DNA of 64,000 bases from Anadara kagoshimensis (lineage: Eukaryota; Mollusca; Bivalvia; Arcoida; Arcidae). The notes below the pieces were generated by a model, which made no database searches, had not been told where the DNA came from, and saw nothing but the letters and a program-made list of their open reading frames with translations. Where the stretch lies: NCBI GenBank assembly GCA_021292105.1, contig CM037873.1, positions 11,695,489 to 11,759,488 on the forward strand, written 5' to 3'. Below are positions 12,196 to 55,635 of the stretch, piece after piece. Within the stretch, counting starts at the first letter, position 1; each line of letters starts with the position of its first letter. Made by a program: the position numbers and the translations under genes.

Positions 12196-13166
12196 ACAGA
12201 GATTCTAATTTTTAAAGCAAACTGCCAATAAAGAAGTGATATTAAAATCATATTTTGATCCACCTCTACATATTTCTGCAAAATAATTTTGTGTCAGTTG
12301 TAACTTTTGTGTTGTACAAATTTTTTCAAGTTTCAGATCCATTTAATAATGATACAAGTTGCTGTATCTACATGTTTATGTTCATCATTTGATACCAAAT
12401 TCATCAAGGCTTAATTCACCTTTGAATCTCTGAAGAAATGAAAAAATGTATCCAAAACTGTAATTAAAATTCAATAAGCTGATTGGTGCACAGAACAAAT
12501 ATGTGTATTATATATTTATAATAATACAAACAACAACTATATTAAACATTAAAACATTGTTCATTCTTATGAAAACAAGACATCACAACAACCTGCCTGG
12601 TACATGTATTAAATTTACCTATACATTGTAAATCATCATCTTATTTTGAATCTTTCTTGTTAATGGTTGTTATAAACTGGAATGCTATTCTTGAAGAAAT
12701 TGTTCTCTTTTTGTTGAATAAAGTAACATACAAAAAGTATCCAAACAATTATTTGAAAGGTAGTTGTCAATGTCAGATACTTTGTGCACAATGGAGAAAA
12801 AGACGAAGAAAAGGATGTGGAAATTCCTTTCTATATACTTAAACATACATGTATATGTATACATTAACAAACATGAAAATGATATAAAAACATTCTAATA
12901 AAGCAACATCAATCACCATGTTACAAAAATTAAATATGGTATATAACGTAAATGTACTTTACATCTTTTGTATTGATAAAAGCAACATCACCATTAACAG
13001 ATTCAGCTGTATTTGAAAACACCACTTATATTCCATTAAATTTATAAATCACTCAATGGGATAATCCTAAACACTTTACATTTGCTATTTAGGTTAGTCA
13101 CTGTTTTTATAACTTTACTTTAGTATGACAATCAGGTAATTTTTGAGTGAAGGTTATCAATGTATA

Positions 13167-14366
13167 TACATGTACTGTGAATACATTTAATTTCGTGGGC
13201 TCCAATTTTCGTGGTTCTGAGAAAAAATACCATTTCGTAGGATGATAAATTCGTGGATAAAGCACCTGTTAATATCTTCTTCTATTGTCCGTAACTTCCT
13301 TTGAAGATCGGCGAACCGTTGACGACTCTACATACATGTAAACAGGTGAGTAAAAATCAGTCTTATGCAGAAGGTAATCGAAATTATTCATTAAGGTGAG
13401 CTGATAATCAGGCACCCGGGTAAAAAAAATTAAATCAATTTCTTCATTAGATATTTACGTAAAGGTAGAATAAAAATGACCTCATTAATTGAGCAAAGTT
13501 GACTCCAGATTTAACTTGTTTCCGACCAAATAAATATTTCTCGAAGGTGTAAATTTGGTGAAAATTCAACTTCTTTTGCTCGAATAAAATTTTATCAGAA
13601 TGACATGTGGCCAGTCCTTGTAAACAAAACACAAGCTGAAGCCATGATACAGATTTCACTTAAAGTAATAGAGCGAAACGAAATAACTCGCCTGGAACAT
13701 GGAGTGTTACTCAAGATTAGTAATTAACCGTGATCAGTTCAGTAATCTCTTAATCCGATTACGACCTGCGGGTGCTTGATCGGTAAAACACCTGAGTCCA
13801 CGCCAGATTAGTGACTTTTTGCTTCCTTATAGAATATTCAGATTCTGTTATTTACATTTTATTGGAATGCGCATGGCAATGTGTATTGCCGGTAGTTCCG
13901 GTGATTATTAATAACCGGCAATACCATGTGCTCTGTCTTATAACGATAATAAAGTAAGTTTATTTTATATCGTCAGTTGTTGTTATTTACTTTTACTTTT
14001 AATCAAATTTATTTATTTATTCAATTCAAATGAACTGTCGATATCGATAGATTTGCCGTTCGAAGTTCAACATTTTATTTACAAATGAAATTTGAAAACT
14101 TTGAGATATCATCGTGAATTTAATATTTTTAAAGTGACTGAAACCAAAATCTAATGAAGATCGCCGCTCGATGTTCGGTTGCTCGAACCCAACCCCCCCC
14201 CCCCCCCCGGTGGCTCGAATACTTGGCCAAAGTCCCATGGACTTCAAGCCATCGAAGTTCTACTGTACATATATATTCGTTGACATGTAAATTCGTGGGT
14301 CAAGGTATCCACGAAAACAACGAAAATTGGAACACCACGAAAATTAATGAATTCACAGTACATGTA
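13167..14366. mobile_element. 1.2-kb terminal-inverted-repeat element
   Basis: The ends are TACATGTACTGTGAAT and its exact complement ATTCACAGTACATGTA, and the arms continue imperfectly for about 45 bp (AATTTCGTGGGCTCCAATTTTCG against its complement). The interior has a run of about 18 C and a hairpin TATTGCCGGTA...TAACCGGCAATA, but no coding frame. A non-autonomous DNA transposon is the likely reading. Confidence 0.7.
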
Positions 14367-15312
14367 AAACACTAGAGTCTTACAGGAATGGAATTTTCAT
14401 AAAGACTACACCAAACTGATTGCATACATAGATGTATGTTCACTGTGGTACATCATACATGGAGATTGCAGCATAAAGTAGCCCAAACAGCCCATGTAAA
14501 CAACACCAGCATAAGTTGAAACCTTAATATTAAACTGAACTCCTTTCACACTTCACTCTTCCTCGGTATAATCTAACTTCACTCACACTTGACTATCACT
14601 CCCTGGAGTTTCACTATAGAAAAATTTTGAGTGGTGTTTTAGAATACAGCCATTTAACTAATAAATGCATACACAAAAATTTAAATGTTAAAAAAATTAA
14701 ACAAATATACTAGTATATAATGTAATTTGCCTAAATCACCAAATATAACAATTAAAAACAGTTAAGCACTAACAATTTTCAACCTTGAAAAAAAAACTCA
14801 GTTTGGCATCTCTTGCTCAAAAGAAACAAATAGCACAAAAATAATATGGAGAAATAATGATTTCAGATCACTTATATTTTTAGATCTTCTAAAAAGTAAA
14901 AAAATGTACAACTAAATGTATGGTAAACACAGAATTAATCAGAAGGAATCTATCAGTAACATTTCTCATTCTTTTGTGTAAAATTTATATGATCTACATC
15001 ATTAGTCAGAAAAACATGAACATGCTGAGGAAGACATTTTTCAGTTCTCAACAAAAATAGCTCTCAAATGACAAAAACTAGCCTTAAAAATAATTCTGAT
15101 CAATATTGCTAAAATAAAACAAACTCTTTTCAAAGGGGGACCATAATATGTTCTGTGTATTAAGATTAGAATCTATAAAAATACACCTAGAAAAATCAAC
15201 AAATTTCTCTTTCATCTTACATGATTCAGAGAAGAGAAATACATGAAATAATAGAGTGTCAATATACATAAAACACCTTGAAGATGGTCCATGTAACTAC
15301 AAATTAAAGATA

Positions 15313-15318
15313 GTTTAA
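15313..15318 (-). promoter_or_regulatory. Candidate polyadenylation signal (ATTAAA) for the CUB/LDLa gene
   Basis: First common hexamer variant about 300 nt after the stop codon on the minus strand. No canonical AATAAA occurs on that strand between the stop and about 14.07 kb, so the true 3' end may be this variant or a much more distal site. Confidence 0.25.
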
Positions 15319-15618
15319 TACAAATTATCAATTTGTGCACCAAAATTGCTGTAAATGTATTAATTAAAGTGATTTCTGTGGTTATACAGTTGTGCTAATT
15401 CAAAATATACTGTCAAATTTAACATGATCATAGTGCACAAGTTAATCCATGATTTTTATGCTAATTCAAGCCCATGTGAATTTATCAGAATTATAATTTG
15501 CAATTATATTTTTTCACTCTAAAATTAATACATTTGCAGCATATTTCTGTTGCTGCATAACAAACAAACCAGTGTTTGGATTTTCATCAGTATATTAGAT
15601 TTTCTTTCTAATTTTTTT

Positions 15619-46913
<31,295 letters not shown>

Positions 46914-47021
46914 TCTGAAAATGATAATTATAATTACAATACATAAATGTAGGATCTATAAAATAAATTAAAATAAATACAGTCTTTTCATACTGGAAAT
47001 TACAAAAACAAGCTTAAGAGG

Positions 47022-47112
47022 CCCAACAGGCCAGATAATATGCTAACCTGATAAATAATAGCTTAAATTTCAAAAGTCCAATGGGCCTGGAGCACTCACC
47101 TGATATATAATG
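47022..47112 (+). mobile_element. Two degenerate 5' termini of the ACAAGAGGCCC element family
   Basis: AAGAGGCCCAACAGGCC...CTAACCTGATAA at 47022 and CAATGGGCCTGGAGCACTCA...CCTGATATATAATGG at 47082 match the start of the intact copies. No core repeats or 3' end follow. Confidence 0.5.
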
Positions 47113-47627
47113 GCAAAAGTTTAAAAAAAATCACTTTATTGTATTTATTTTTAGATTACAAAAACCAATTTATAAAATAACGACATTGTGTTGCAAAGTA
47201 TTTTCATCCAAAATCTTATTCACCTAGAAAAAGGTAATGCACATAATTCAACCACACATTAAAATTTTCTTTAAGTAAGGATACAGTCAATCATGCTGAT
47301 TACATTGATGCTGTCCTAACTCAACTTTGACCTTGTGTTCTTTGTAAAAAACAATTCTTCAAAACATAATAAAAAGTGATCAACAGTTGTATTGAAAGGT
47401 TTACTAAATAGCTTTTTCTTCTTCCAACTACAGTGCAAAACCATTTAAATACATGTACATGCACATTGGGAGAGTTCAGGACTAGTTTGTATAGATACCA
47501 TTCGATGTGGCTATAAGATATATACTGCAGCAATATGTATGCACATAATTTTAACTGTAGATAGTCTGTTGGTAATGTGTTGTGAAACTTGGAGCAGGCA
47601 GTATAATATCGTTGAACAAATGAATCC

Positions 47628-48750
47628 TAGTCACTTCGGCACCGGGTCATTTCGGCACCAGGTCATTTCGGCACTTGACAAGTCATTTCGGCACCAGGTC
47701 ATTTCGGCACTGGGTAATTTCGGCACCAGTCCCGAGTCATTTCGGCACCTTGCTAATACACTTACTATTAACAGCTGATTAATCGTCAGTACTGTAAATT
47801 ATTGGTTATGTATAACTTTGTCATAATTCTGAGGACATAATTATAATAATCACACTATTGACGTTTTCCCTCTACACAACCCAGTGCACATATCATTTTT
47901 ATCCACTTTTTACAATGTTTATATGTAACACCCAGAATTTACATTTAAAATAATTCTGTTGAAGTTTAAAAAATGCAAAAATTCAGTATTTTAATGGTAT
48001 CGAATGACAAAATATTGGCAGAAATTAATAATTCATTTTCAGTCATTTTCTTTTTAAACGAAGTTTAATATTTTTTCTATGAAAATTTAAAGATATATAA
48101 AGAGGTCTTGGTATATGATTGTATTATTGTATTTTGTGAATAAAATATTGTTTAAATTAAAACAAACAATTTTTCCACAATTTCTGCAGAGATCGGCGTT
48201 TTCAATGAAATACTTTTGACTTGTTATATTGTATTTTGATTTAGGCAAATATATTCTTGACTAGCTACGAAAGTAAAATATTTTGCAAAGCCGCATATTC
48301 TTGATAGGCTACTCAATTAAAATATTCAAAAACTTGAAAAGTAGCATATTAAACACATGTAAAAACATATGTCAGCAACACCAATCAATCCACGCGGCCC
48401 AGATTTCAACACATTTTCTACTCTAATCTACCAGTCCACACCATTTCTTTATTATTACATAGATCTAAAGAATTTGTAAAAGTAAATAATCACGGTACCG
48501 CTGATGCACCGGTAATTATTATTATTATTTTTTTTTAAATTTTATTAATTTTTAATTATAGCTACTAAAACACATTCTGTAGTGATTTTATTGAAATAAA
48601 AATTTTAAAAAATGGAGGTGCCGAAGTGACCGATCGTAGATGCCGAAGTGACTTATTGTAGGTGCCGAAACGACCTGGTGCCGAATTGACTCGGTGCCGA
48701 AATGACTTTTTTTACAGGTGCCGAAATGACCTGGTGCCGAAATGACTTGC
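47628..48750. mobile_element. Foldback element with ends made of iterated TCATTTCGGCACC units
   Basis: The left end (47628-47750) has about seven copies of TCATTTCGGCACC at 15-25 bp spacing. The right end (48612-48750) has about seven complementary copies of GGTGCCGAAATGAC. The ~850-bp AT-rich interior has no ORF. It lies in the first intron of the CUB/LDLa gene. Confidence 0.75.
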
Positions 48751-49220
48751 ACCCGAACAAATCACATTCCAGTGGAACCAAGTTCATATTCAGAATCATC
48801 ACAATTCACGATTTGATGCAAATGTATGTGTGGAGTGTAGTCTTTGTACAGGTGCATGGTTAAAAAAAATGCTAAAATATTATTATTTAGTGTCCGACAT
48901 AAACAGCAAGATCTTGAAGCCGTCTACAGGTCTAGGGGATCTGCCACAACCATCAGCACTGATCCGTTTTACATATAAAGCAAGGGTGGCAATAAAACGG
49001 TATTATAAGCAACGACATGGATAAAGTAGCTATATGGGTAAATAAATTATTGATCCCATTGAACATCTGTAAACTAATTGCGTTTTTGCTTTCTCCGACG
49101 TAAGTTTCAAGATACTTCCGGCTTTGTAAAACAACCATAAACAAATTATTTCGGGCTGTCATGCAACAAAACATTTTGAATTTAATTTAAAAACACAAAT
49201 TACACCTCATTTCATCATAC

Positions 49221-49275
49221 CTGATTTAAAACATTGCGTCCATCAAACAATTTTCAATAAAAATATCCAAACCGA
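49221..49275 (-). other. Probable non-coding 5' UTR exon of the CUB/LDLa gene
   Basis: The minus strand reads ...TTTTAAATCAG then GTATGATG, a good splice donor at 49220. The coding exon at 46913 is preceded by an acceptor (TTTTCAG, exon from 46914), so a 5' non-coding exon is required upstream. This one sits just downstream of a TATA box. It contains a five-codon upstream ORF (M-D-A-M-F-stop). The transcription start near 49275 is inferred from the TATA position. Confidence 0.5.
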
Positions 49276-49300
49276 AAGTGTAGGGAACTTGAAGAAGGCG

Positions 49301-49308
49301 TTTTTATA
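49301..49308 (-). promoter_or_regulatory. TATA box of the CUB/LDLa gene
   Basis: The minus strand carries CATATAAAAACGCC here, a consensus-like TATA box about 30 nt upstream of the inferred start of the 5' UTR exon. This is a sequence match only. A similar TATA context recurs at 51519-51526 in a diverged copy of this region. Confidence 0.45.
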
Positions 49309-49732
49309 TGACCCGGAAGTTATCTAATCAGAATAAACCGTAAAATGAAAACATTCCGGAATTAAAATTAAAGAGCCGACAGAAAGGGTATTGACTTTTG
49401 CACATCTCAGTTTTGATCTTTACAAATATCTTTTTACTGAAAGTTATCTTAATCTGAAGCTTAGCTATTTTAAACATACTTTAACAGTAAACATAATTTA
49501 CGTTCCTTTTTATATTGTTTTTATTCTGATTGTGTTTCAGTTGAATTGACTTTTAGCGTTTGAATCATGAACATTTTGTTATGATGGCACAGGCCTATTA
49601 ACTCACAAAAAGTTAAATCGGCTTTTGTTCATGAAAAGTGTATATTGTCAGAAGTCACGAAGAGTTGCAATTGCAAGCATATTCGATTGACCGCGGGGCC
49701 GTTGAAACCGGCATCACCAACAGTCACAACAC

Positions 49733-49840
49733 TCACAGGTACCCGGGGAATGAATTTCAAGCATTTTCAAATATATATATATAAATTTATATAGCGTATT
49801 GTGAGAAAATGCTTGAAACCAATTCCTCGGGTACCTGTGA
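49733..49840. repeat. Foldback, 36-bp arms around a TA-rich loop
   Basis: TCACAGGTACCCGGGGAATG...AAGCATTTTC pairs with GAAAATGCTT...GGGTACCTGTGA, about 32 of 36 positions. The loop is (AT)n. It lies upstream of the CUB/LDLa promoter. Confidence 0.8.
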
Positions 49841-51104
49841 CAGCACTGAGTTGATTTAATCAAAGTATGAATATTTCTTCAATAGCTAAAAATACTTAAA
49901 CTAGATGTAAAATCCTGCTGAAAGATGATGCATAATGAGACCGGTTGCATTTTCGCAAAATTCAAACATCGTGATACCGTATAGATGTGATAGTATTAAA
50001 CACTAATCGTTCCATTTGTTATCCGACAATATTGTTGATAAGTATAATATTTCTTTATACGTATCCAAAATTATCCTGGAGATAATACTATGTGATTACG
50101 CCTGTTTTCAAGATTTAAAATTACATTATGGACTGATTTGATTATTGGCCGATTATTGTTATGGGCCGATATTGACATAGGCTAAAATGTCCCATAGTTT
50201 GACATCCTTTCATTCCAAATTTTTATTTTACAGATAGTTAAACAGGAATTTGTTTTCCCCTCCCGGAACACCTGTCCCCAATTCCTTGGTGGAAAATCAT
50301 GTGTGTAGCTAAACTTGACAGTTTCACAGTTTTTTCTTTCCTTTTTATTGTGATTTGAACATGGGCAGATGTGTTTGGTCTTGATTATTAAAAATTACAA
50401 TAGTAATAAATTAATTTAAAAGGCACATTATTTCTCAGGATATTTTACTCTAGAAAAAATTAAAGGGAGGGTTTTATAAGCCGCTGATGTAGATGTTTCC
50501 AGGTTGATGTATATTTCACCTGTTGAAGACATTGACTTTAATGTCATAAACGTTACTTCCACTCCACATTATTGCAATGGTTGACAGGCACACACCACCA
50601 GCCGAATGTAAAAAAACCAGATTGAGTTCGGACGATGTCACCTTGTTTCGTGCGAACACAGTACCTCAATGTCGTTCATAAGGGGCATGGGGAGGGGAGC
50701 ACCTTGTAGTAGTATGGGGTCTTATTAGACAAAGCAAGATTCAGACAAAAGAGCCACAATGAAGGGATATACAATCTTTACACCTGGTTGTGTCACGAAA
50801 ATGGTTGACTCCATCGCTTAGAACATCAAAGAAACAATAACCACCTCTGCATATAAGATGCAACATAATGTGTATCACTATGTGTAGCCCATAGGACATA
50901 ATACATTCCGCAATGACTCCAGTCATATGGTGAGAAGAAGATAAAAACTTAATGACATTGTTTTAGTGACAAGATATATGGGACGTCCGAAAGATCCATG
51001 GCCCTTTCATTCTCAATATCGATTTTACACGTGGCGGGTGTGGTGTGTCTAGCTAATCAGAAAGGGCCTACCTTTCTGTAGCTCCCGTCCACACCCACCT
51101 GGTG

Positions 51105-51240
51105 GTGAAAGTTTACGTGTTTAACTTAATTTTGTCAGTTTTTAAGTTTTAAATTTTTTGCTTTGCACGTGATCGTGATTTGGACATAGATTAGTATGTT
51201 TGTTTTTGATTTAGTAGCATAAATTAAATAGATTACTTAC
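51105..51240 (+). repeat. Dispersed ~130-200-bp repeat, six copies mostly in the right flank
   Basis: Hallmarks are GTGTTTAACTTAATTTTGTC, TTTGCTTTG, GTGATTTGGACATAGATTAG and TATGTTTGTTTTTG. Further copies: 375-460 (+), 50245-50395 (+), 54812-54935 (+), 56835-57020 (-) and 58690-58800 (-). Class unknown. Confidence 0.55.
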
Positions 51241-51359
51241 ATGTCAAGTTATGAAAAGGTAGAGTACAAATAATCTGTATTCCCTTGACCGGCTAGCGCT
51301 GAGGCATTTAATGATAAATTTTATCATATGACTGTTACCACTGACATACAATTTGCACG

Positions 51360-51570
51360 CGCAACCTACTAACGTTAAGTGTACTTCCTGGTTCATAAAA
51401 CTTATCAAATTATTTCAGGCTGTCATGCAACGATTTATTTTGAAATTTGTATAGAAAAAAAGATTTATTTCGTAATATATTTTAAATATTAATCCTGTCA
51501 AACACTTTCATAATAGAATGTGTAAGTTTTTATACAACCCGGATGCTGTTTATAGAGAATAATTAGCAAA
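51360..51570 (-). other. Diverged duplicate of the CUB/LDLa promoter region
   Basis: Shares with 49100-49345, in the same order, the plus-strand phrases CAAATTATTTC-GGCTGTCATGCAAC, a long A/T tract, TCAAACA-TTT, then GTTTTTATA followed by ACCCGGA-G. The TATA-like motif TATAAAAA at 51519-51526 (minus) corresponds to the one at 49301. No coding exon could be attached to it. Confidence 0.45.
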
Positions 51571-52477
51571 ACGAAAAACCAACAACAAAAAAAGAAAAAA
51601 AATAGTGGTAGAAAATGCAGATCAGATAAATTCGCTATAAAACCACAGGTATACTTTTAGGCAGGGTATTTAACAATTTTTAAAACAATTTTCAACGCAT
51701 CTTATAACAAGATACATATTATACAGTTATTGTCTATTGGTGAGGTAGATATGGGATTGTACAGATCTGGCCAAAGTAATATTCACAGAGGCTGTTGGGT
51801 GATCTGACAGATAATATTTTGCAACAAGAATGATTAGATTAGACTTCTGTTCCAAAGAGGCATAGTTCAACTATTTCACTATGATCTCTAAAATGAAGAG
51901 ACAGCTCAAGTTCTGTGACTCTCTTAATTTGTAAAGTGGAGCGGATAGCCGGTAAAATATTTCACTTCGTCACAAAAGCATTAAATTTCGTATGAAGGTC
52001 CCTTATGTATCCAATAATAAGTAAAGATAGTTGGCCATTTCAAATTGAAGCAGTTTCAAAATTGCGTCAATTTTAAAGATTGGTATCGTAGTGTTTACTA
52101 AGCATGTGCAATGTTTCACTTTTATGGGGTTTATGAATTTATTATCCCTGGCCTTACAAAGAAAGGGGATATTATCTACCGTCTGTCCGTCTGACCTTCC
52201 ATCCCACTTCTTGTCCGTAGTAATTATCAAAAACTATTTATTAGAAGTTTACATAACTTGGTGAACAAAGTTAACAGTGATGATTAAAAAGCAAGAGTAC
52301 ATGTGCCAATTTATTTAGAGTATAGGCCCGTTCCTATTCTCCAAATCTGGTCTGGTACAAAATGGTAAGATAAGCGCATATTATTGTTCATGTGCTTAAA
52401 TTTCATATTCAACTCGAATAAATATATGTTTACATAGTAGTTAGCATTTGCAATAATCAGAAGTTATTTTACATCTT

Positions 52478-52590
52478 TGTCATATTATAAATTTTTGAAT
52501 TTTCTGAATGAAATATTCAAAAAATATAATATGACAATTATAAATTTTTGAATATTTCATTCAGAAAATTCAAAAATTTACAATATGACA
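52478..52590. repeat. Near-perfect palindrome, ~46-bp arms
   Basis: TGTCATATTATAAATTTTTG through GAATGAAATATTCAAAAA is repeated in inverted orientation with about one mismatch. AT-rich, with no flanking coding sequence. A shorter palindrome with related TGTCA-GTGC ends lies at 52779-52854 and recurs at 54942-54998. Confidence 0.85.
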
Positions 52591-55190
52591 TCTTCATTAA
52601 TTTTTGACAACATGTTGCTGTTGGAGCCATTGATGTTCAGTATTGGGCTTAAACTCCATTGTCTTTTTCCCAACTCCATCTAATCTAATGGTAACGTTGA
52701 GACTGGTACTGATCCCAAGTATGTCCTTGTAGAATTGCTCTCTAGGTGTGTTCAGTATGAGTATAGTGGAATAGTATTGTCAAGTGCCGATTTTGAATTT
52801 TTATTAAAATAATGCATTCAAAATTTTAATAAGAATTCAAAAGCAGCACATGACAGTTTACACGGATGTTGTCTGCAAGCATATAGCTCAAAACACGCAC
52901 AACAACAGCAAATTATTCAATGCATCCCATAATATGGATTCCAGTTGAAGTTCGCTAGAGATACTTAAGGGCTAAAATATTTTAGTTTCCAGGGCTGTTC
53001 TTTTGCCTCCCACCAATAAAGGTTGATACAACAACACAATATCCTGTAAATGCATGATTTAGTGCTTATTGGGCAACCAAATCATGAATGATCTGATATC
53101 TAGTGCAAATCAATTTCTTTGACATAGGTGATCCATAACTGATCTAAATTAAAATCATACGATAAGTTAAAATCGTCTATTGTTGCTTATTTTGTTTTGA
53201 AGAAACACTAAAATGTCAGCTTCCTCATGGTTACTTGTTGTTTAGTACGCTATGTTCTGATTAAAAAACAACATCTTCCTCTTACGAGGACACTGGTTGC
53301 ATAGGTAGGGTTTGCTACAATTGTAATTGTTATGTTAAGTTATGCTTGGAATTTGGAATTGTACCACAATTATGACACTCGTGAAAGGCTACTTTTGAAG
53401 CTACATGGCAAACATGATGACTTCAATTTTATTATTGTCGATTTTCCTTTTCTAAAAACCATTATACCTTCTTTTGTTGCTGAGGGACTTGTGTCCCGTT
53501 AGGATTGTCTTTCCCGAATTGGCACTCTCTGTCATTTTGGATACGACGTTACAACTTTTTTAGAGCAAATCATGAGGTATTTGTCATAAAATGAAAAAGC
53601 TAACACCTTGATCCCGAGTTTCTGCGGTCGGAATTTTTGACAGGCAAACGGAAACACTGAATCATACAAACTAGAACAGTCTTTTGCGATACACCCCTGG
53701 TCCCTGTGTTTCCAAGTTGTTATTCCTACGATTTGATCATGACCATGTTACCTTGACCATTGCACCCAAAGTTATGAGATAAATTGTCTCTTTGTAAAAC
53801 GTTTGATCAAGATCAACTTCCATCCATGGATGATATGTATACGGACATGGTGTTTGGACGGACGGACGGACGGACATTGCGCCTTCTTGAGTTGTAGTAT
53901 AAAATTATGTCCACTGTAATGAAATAAACACATTAACAAGTGGAATAAATGGAATAAAATACGGAGTAAGATTACCATGCAATGTAAATACGTCGTCGTG
54001 TTTGTTTTTCGGCGGCCATCTTGAAAATGACAAAAATTATAATTTTTGCAACTATAAGTTCATTGACAAAAATTGTGTACAATGCCATGCTTTTACCCAG
54101 ATTTGAATTCTTTTGGTGAAAAAAATCATGTTATTCGCTCCTCTATACATAGCGTTTTCTTGGTATTTCAGTTTAATTTTAGGACTGACAGCCTCGATAT
54201 GAATGAGACAGCTTTGACTGGGCATAAAGAGCATTTCAGCAACTGTCACATTCAACCTTATTTGACAAGGGGTTATTACCTCCAGCGCTGTTCAGGTTCA
54301 CACTTGGGTTATAAGTTCCTTTTATCAATAAATAAGACTGAAGAACAAGTGTCACTAAATATATAGAATAGTGACAAGTCAACGATGACATAACCACAGC
54401 TCCTGGTGTCTAACGTTTCGGTATTGTGCGCTTCTTTTTTTATTAAGTTTTCAACTAAACATTCCAGATGAAGGCGCAAGTCCGAAACGTTGCAAATCTC
54501 TCTCTCTCTCTCTCTCTCTCCGTGTGTGTGATAACGTAAAAAAGCAGGAAAGCCATTCCATACTTTAAACACTATGGAACCAGCTTGTTTCCACTACGGG
54601 TACTTTATACAACGAAAACGAAGCAAGTTTTTATGGCGGTCTTCACAATATTATTGACAAATACACGTTTTTGGTATCCAAAAGTATCTTGATATATTTG
54701 AAGCCCCATACTTCCATGTTACTTTAATTCTCAGCTTAGATTTCACTTGCAAGTACAATGTATAGCTAGCTGAACACAATGCGCTTCCAGAGCAGGCGGC
54801 CTCACTTCTTTGGTGGAAGCTTACGTGTTTAACTTAATTTGCCAATTTTCAAGGGTTTTTGTTTACTTCTGGGATTGTTGTTTAAACATGAACTGATATG
54901 TTTACATTCAATGATTAGAACAAATAATCAGATAATAATAATGTCAGTGCTGTTTTTGAATGCATTATTTTAATAGAAATTCAAAACAGCACATGGCAAT
55001 AATAAAAATAATAATAAAGTTAGGTTTGAAAGTTTTATTACAACCACATAATCTGAATATGTCAATGTTTATGATTATAATGATAAAACACGTTGACGCA
55101 ATAATATATACATGCATTTGTCTATAAGAAAATAAGGAAAGTTGAGAATTTATACACCCCTCGAATATCTTGTGGTTTAACAAATTGGGG

Positions 55191-55196
55191 TTTATT
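55191..55196 (-). promoter_or_regulatory. Candidate AATAAA polyadenylation signal of the antistasin-like gene
   Basis: A canonical AATAAA on the minus strand about 340 nt after the stop codon. A further one lies near 55031. Confidence 0.35.
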
Positions 55197-55531
55197 GGTA
55201 AAAACGTGATAAAATTCAAGCGGGCTGATACAGAATCGATGTATACAAGCGGCGAAAAATTGGTCAGAAATACAGAATACATAATGGGTCCTGTTGATCT
55301 ATGACTAAAAATAAACATTTGTATTTTCATCAATCGAATCCATGATACAGGGGAGCGATGAAAGGTATATCAAATATGATATTATTGGTGTACATGTTTT
55401 AATGAAATCTGTTATGATCGTTGTTTAAGTAATATACTTAATCGAAGCACGACAACAATTTCCTGTGACGAACAAGTGATTGGGACATTGGAAAAATGCG
55501 CTTCCAATTAATGGATGGCCGCTGTTCGGTT

Positions 55532-55635
55532 TTAGCTAAACCATTTACACGAACATCTTAGACAACTGACGTTTCGGTATTTTGTCACAATGTATCCAGC
55601 AACACAAAAATTTGGACATCTCAAGGGTCGACAAC
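55532..55635 (-). CDS. Antistasin-like gene exon 4: second antistasin module and stop
   Basis: Residues 67-100: cysteines C68, C73, C77, C91, C94 and C96, then K-W-F-S-stop. Acceptor GTTGCAG preceded by a T-rich tract. The exon completes the split Cys67 codon. Confidence 0.8.

Larger units (their letters stand above)
8400..13160. other. AT-rich, non-coding; possible distal 3' UTR or intergenic
   Basis: No open frame over 65 codons and no domain-like exon on either strand. The plus strand is A-rich, so a minus-strand transcript would be U-rich, which is compatible with a long 3' UTR of the CUB/LDLa gene but not proof. Contains the amplified SINE, the 11.4-kb foldback and a small tandem duplication. 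AATAAA occurs on the minus strand near 8439-8444. Confidence 0.4.
49860..55500. other. Intergenic region between the CUB/LDLa promoter and the antistasin-like gene
   Basis: Holds dispersed repeats, palindromes, the diverged promoter copy, and a CT microsatellite at 54498-54520. Also a GTCCGTCT/GGACGGACGG-type repeat fragment at 52165-52215 and 53830-53880. No exon was supported. Confidence 0.4.

Noticed and set aside
50741-50926. 61-codon minus-strand frame with several cysteines
   Set aside because: No splice borders or partner exons found; cysteine spacing matches no family I know. Kept only as a curiosity.
54965-55333. 122-codon minus-strand frame rich in Ile/Phe
   Set aside because: Composition follows the AT-rich strand. 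It lies over the likely 3' UTR of the antistasin-like gene and has no domain features.
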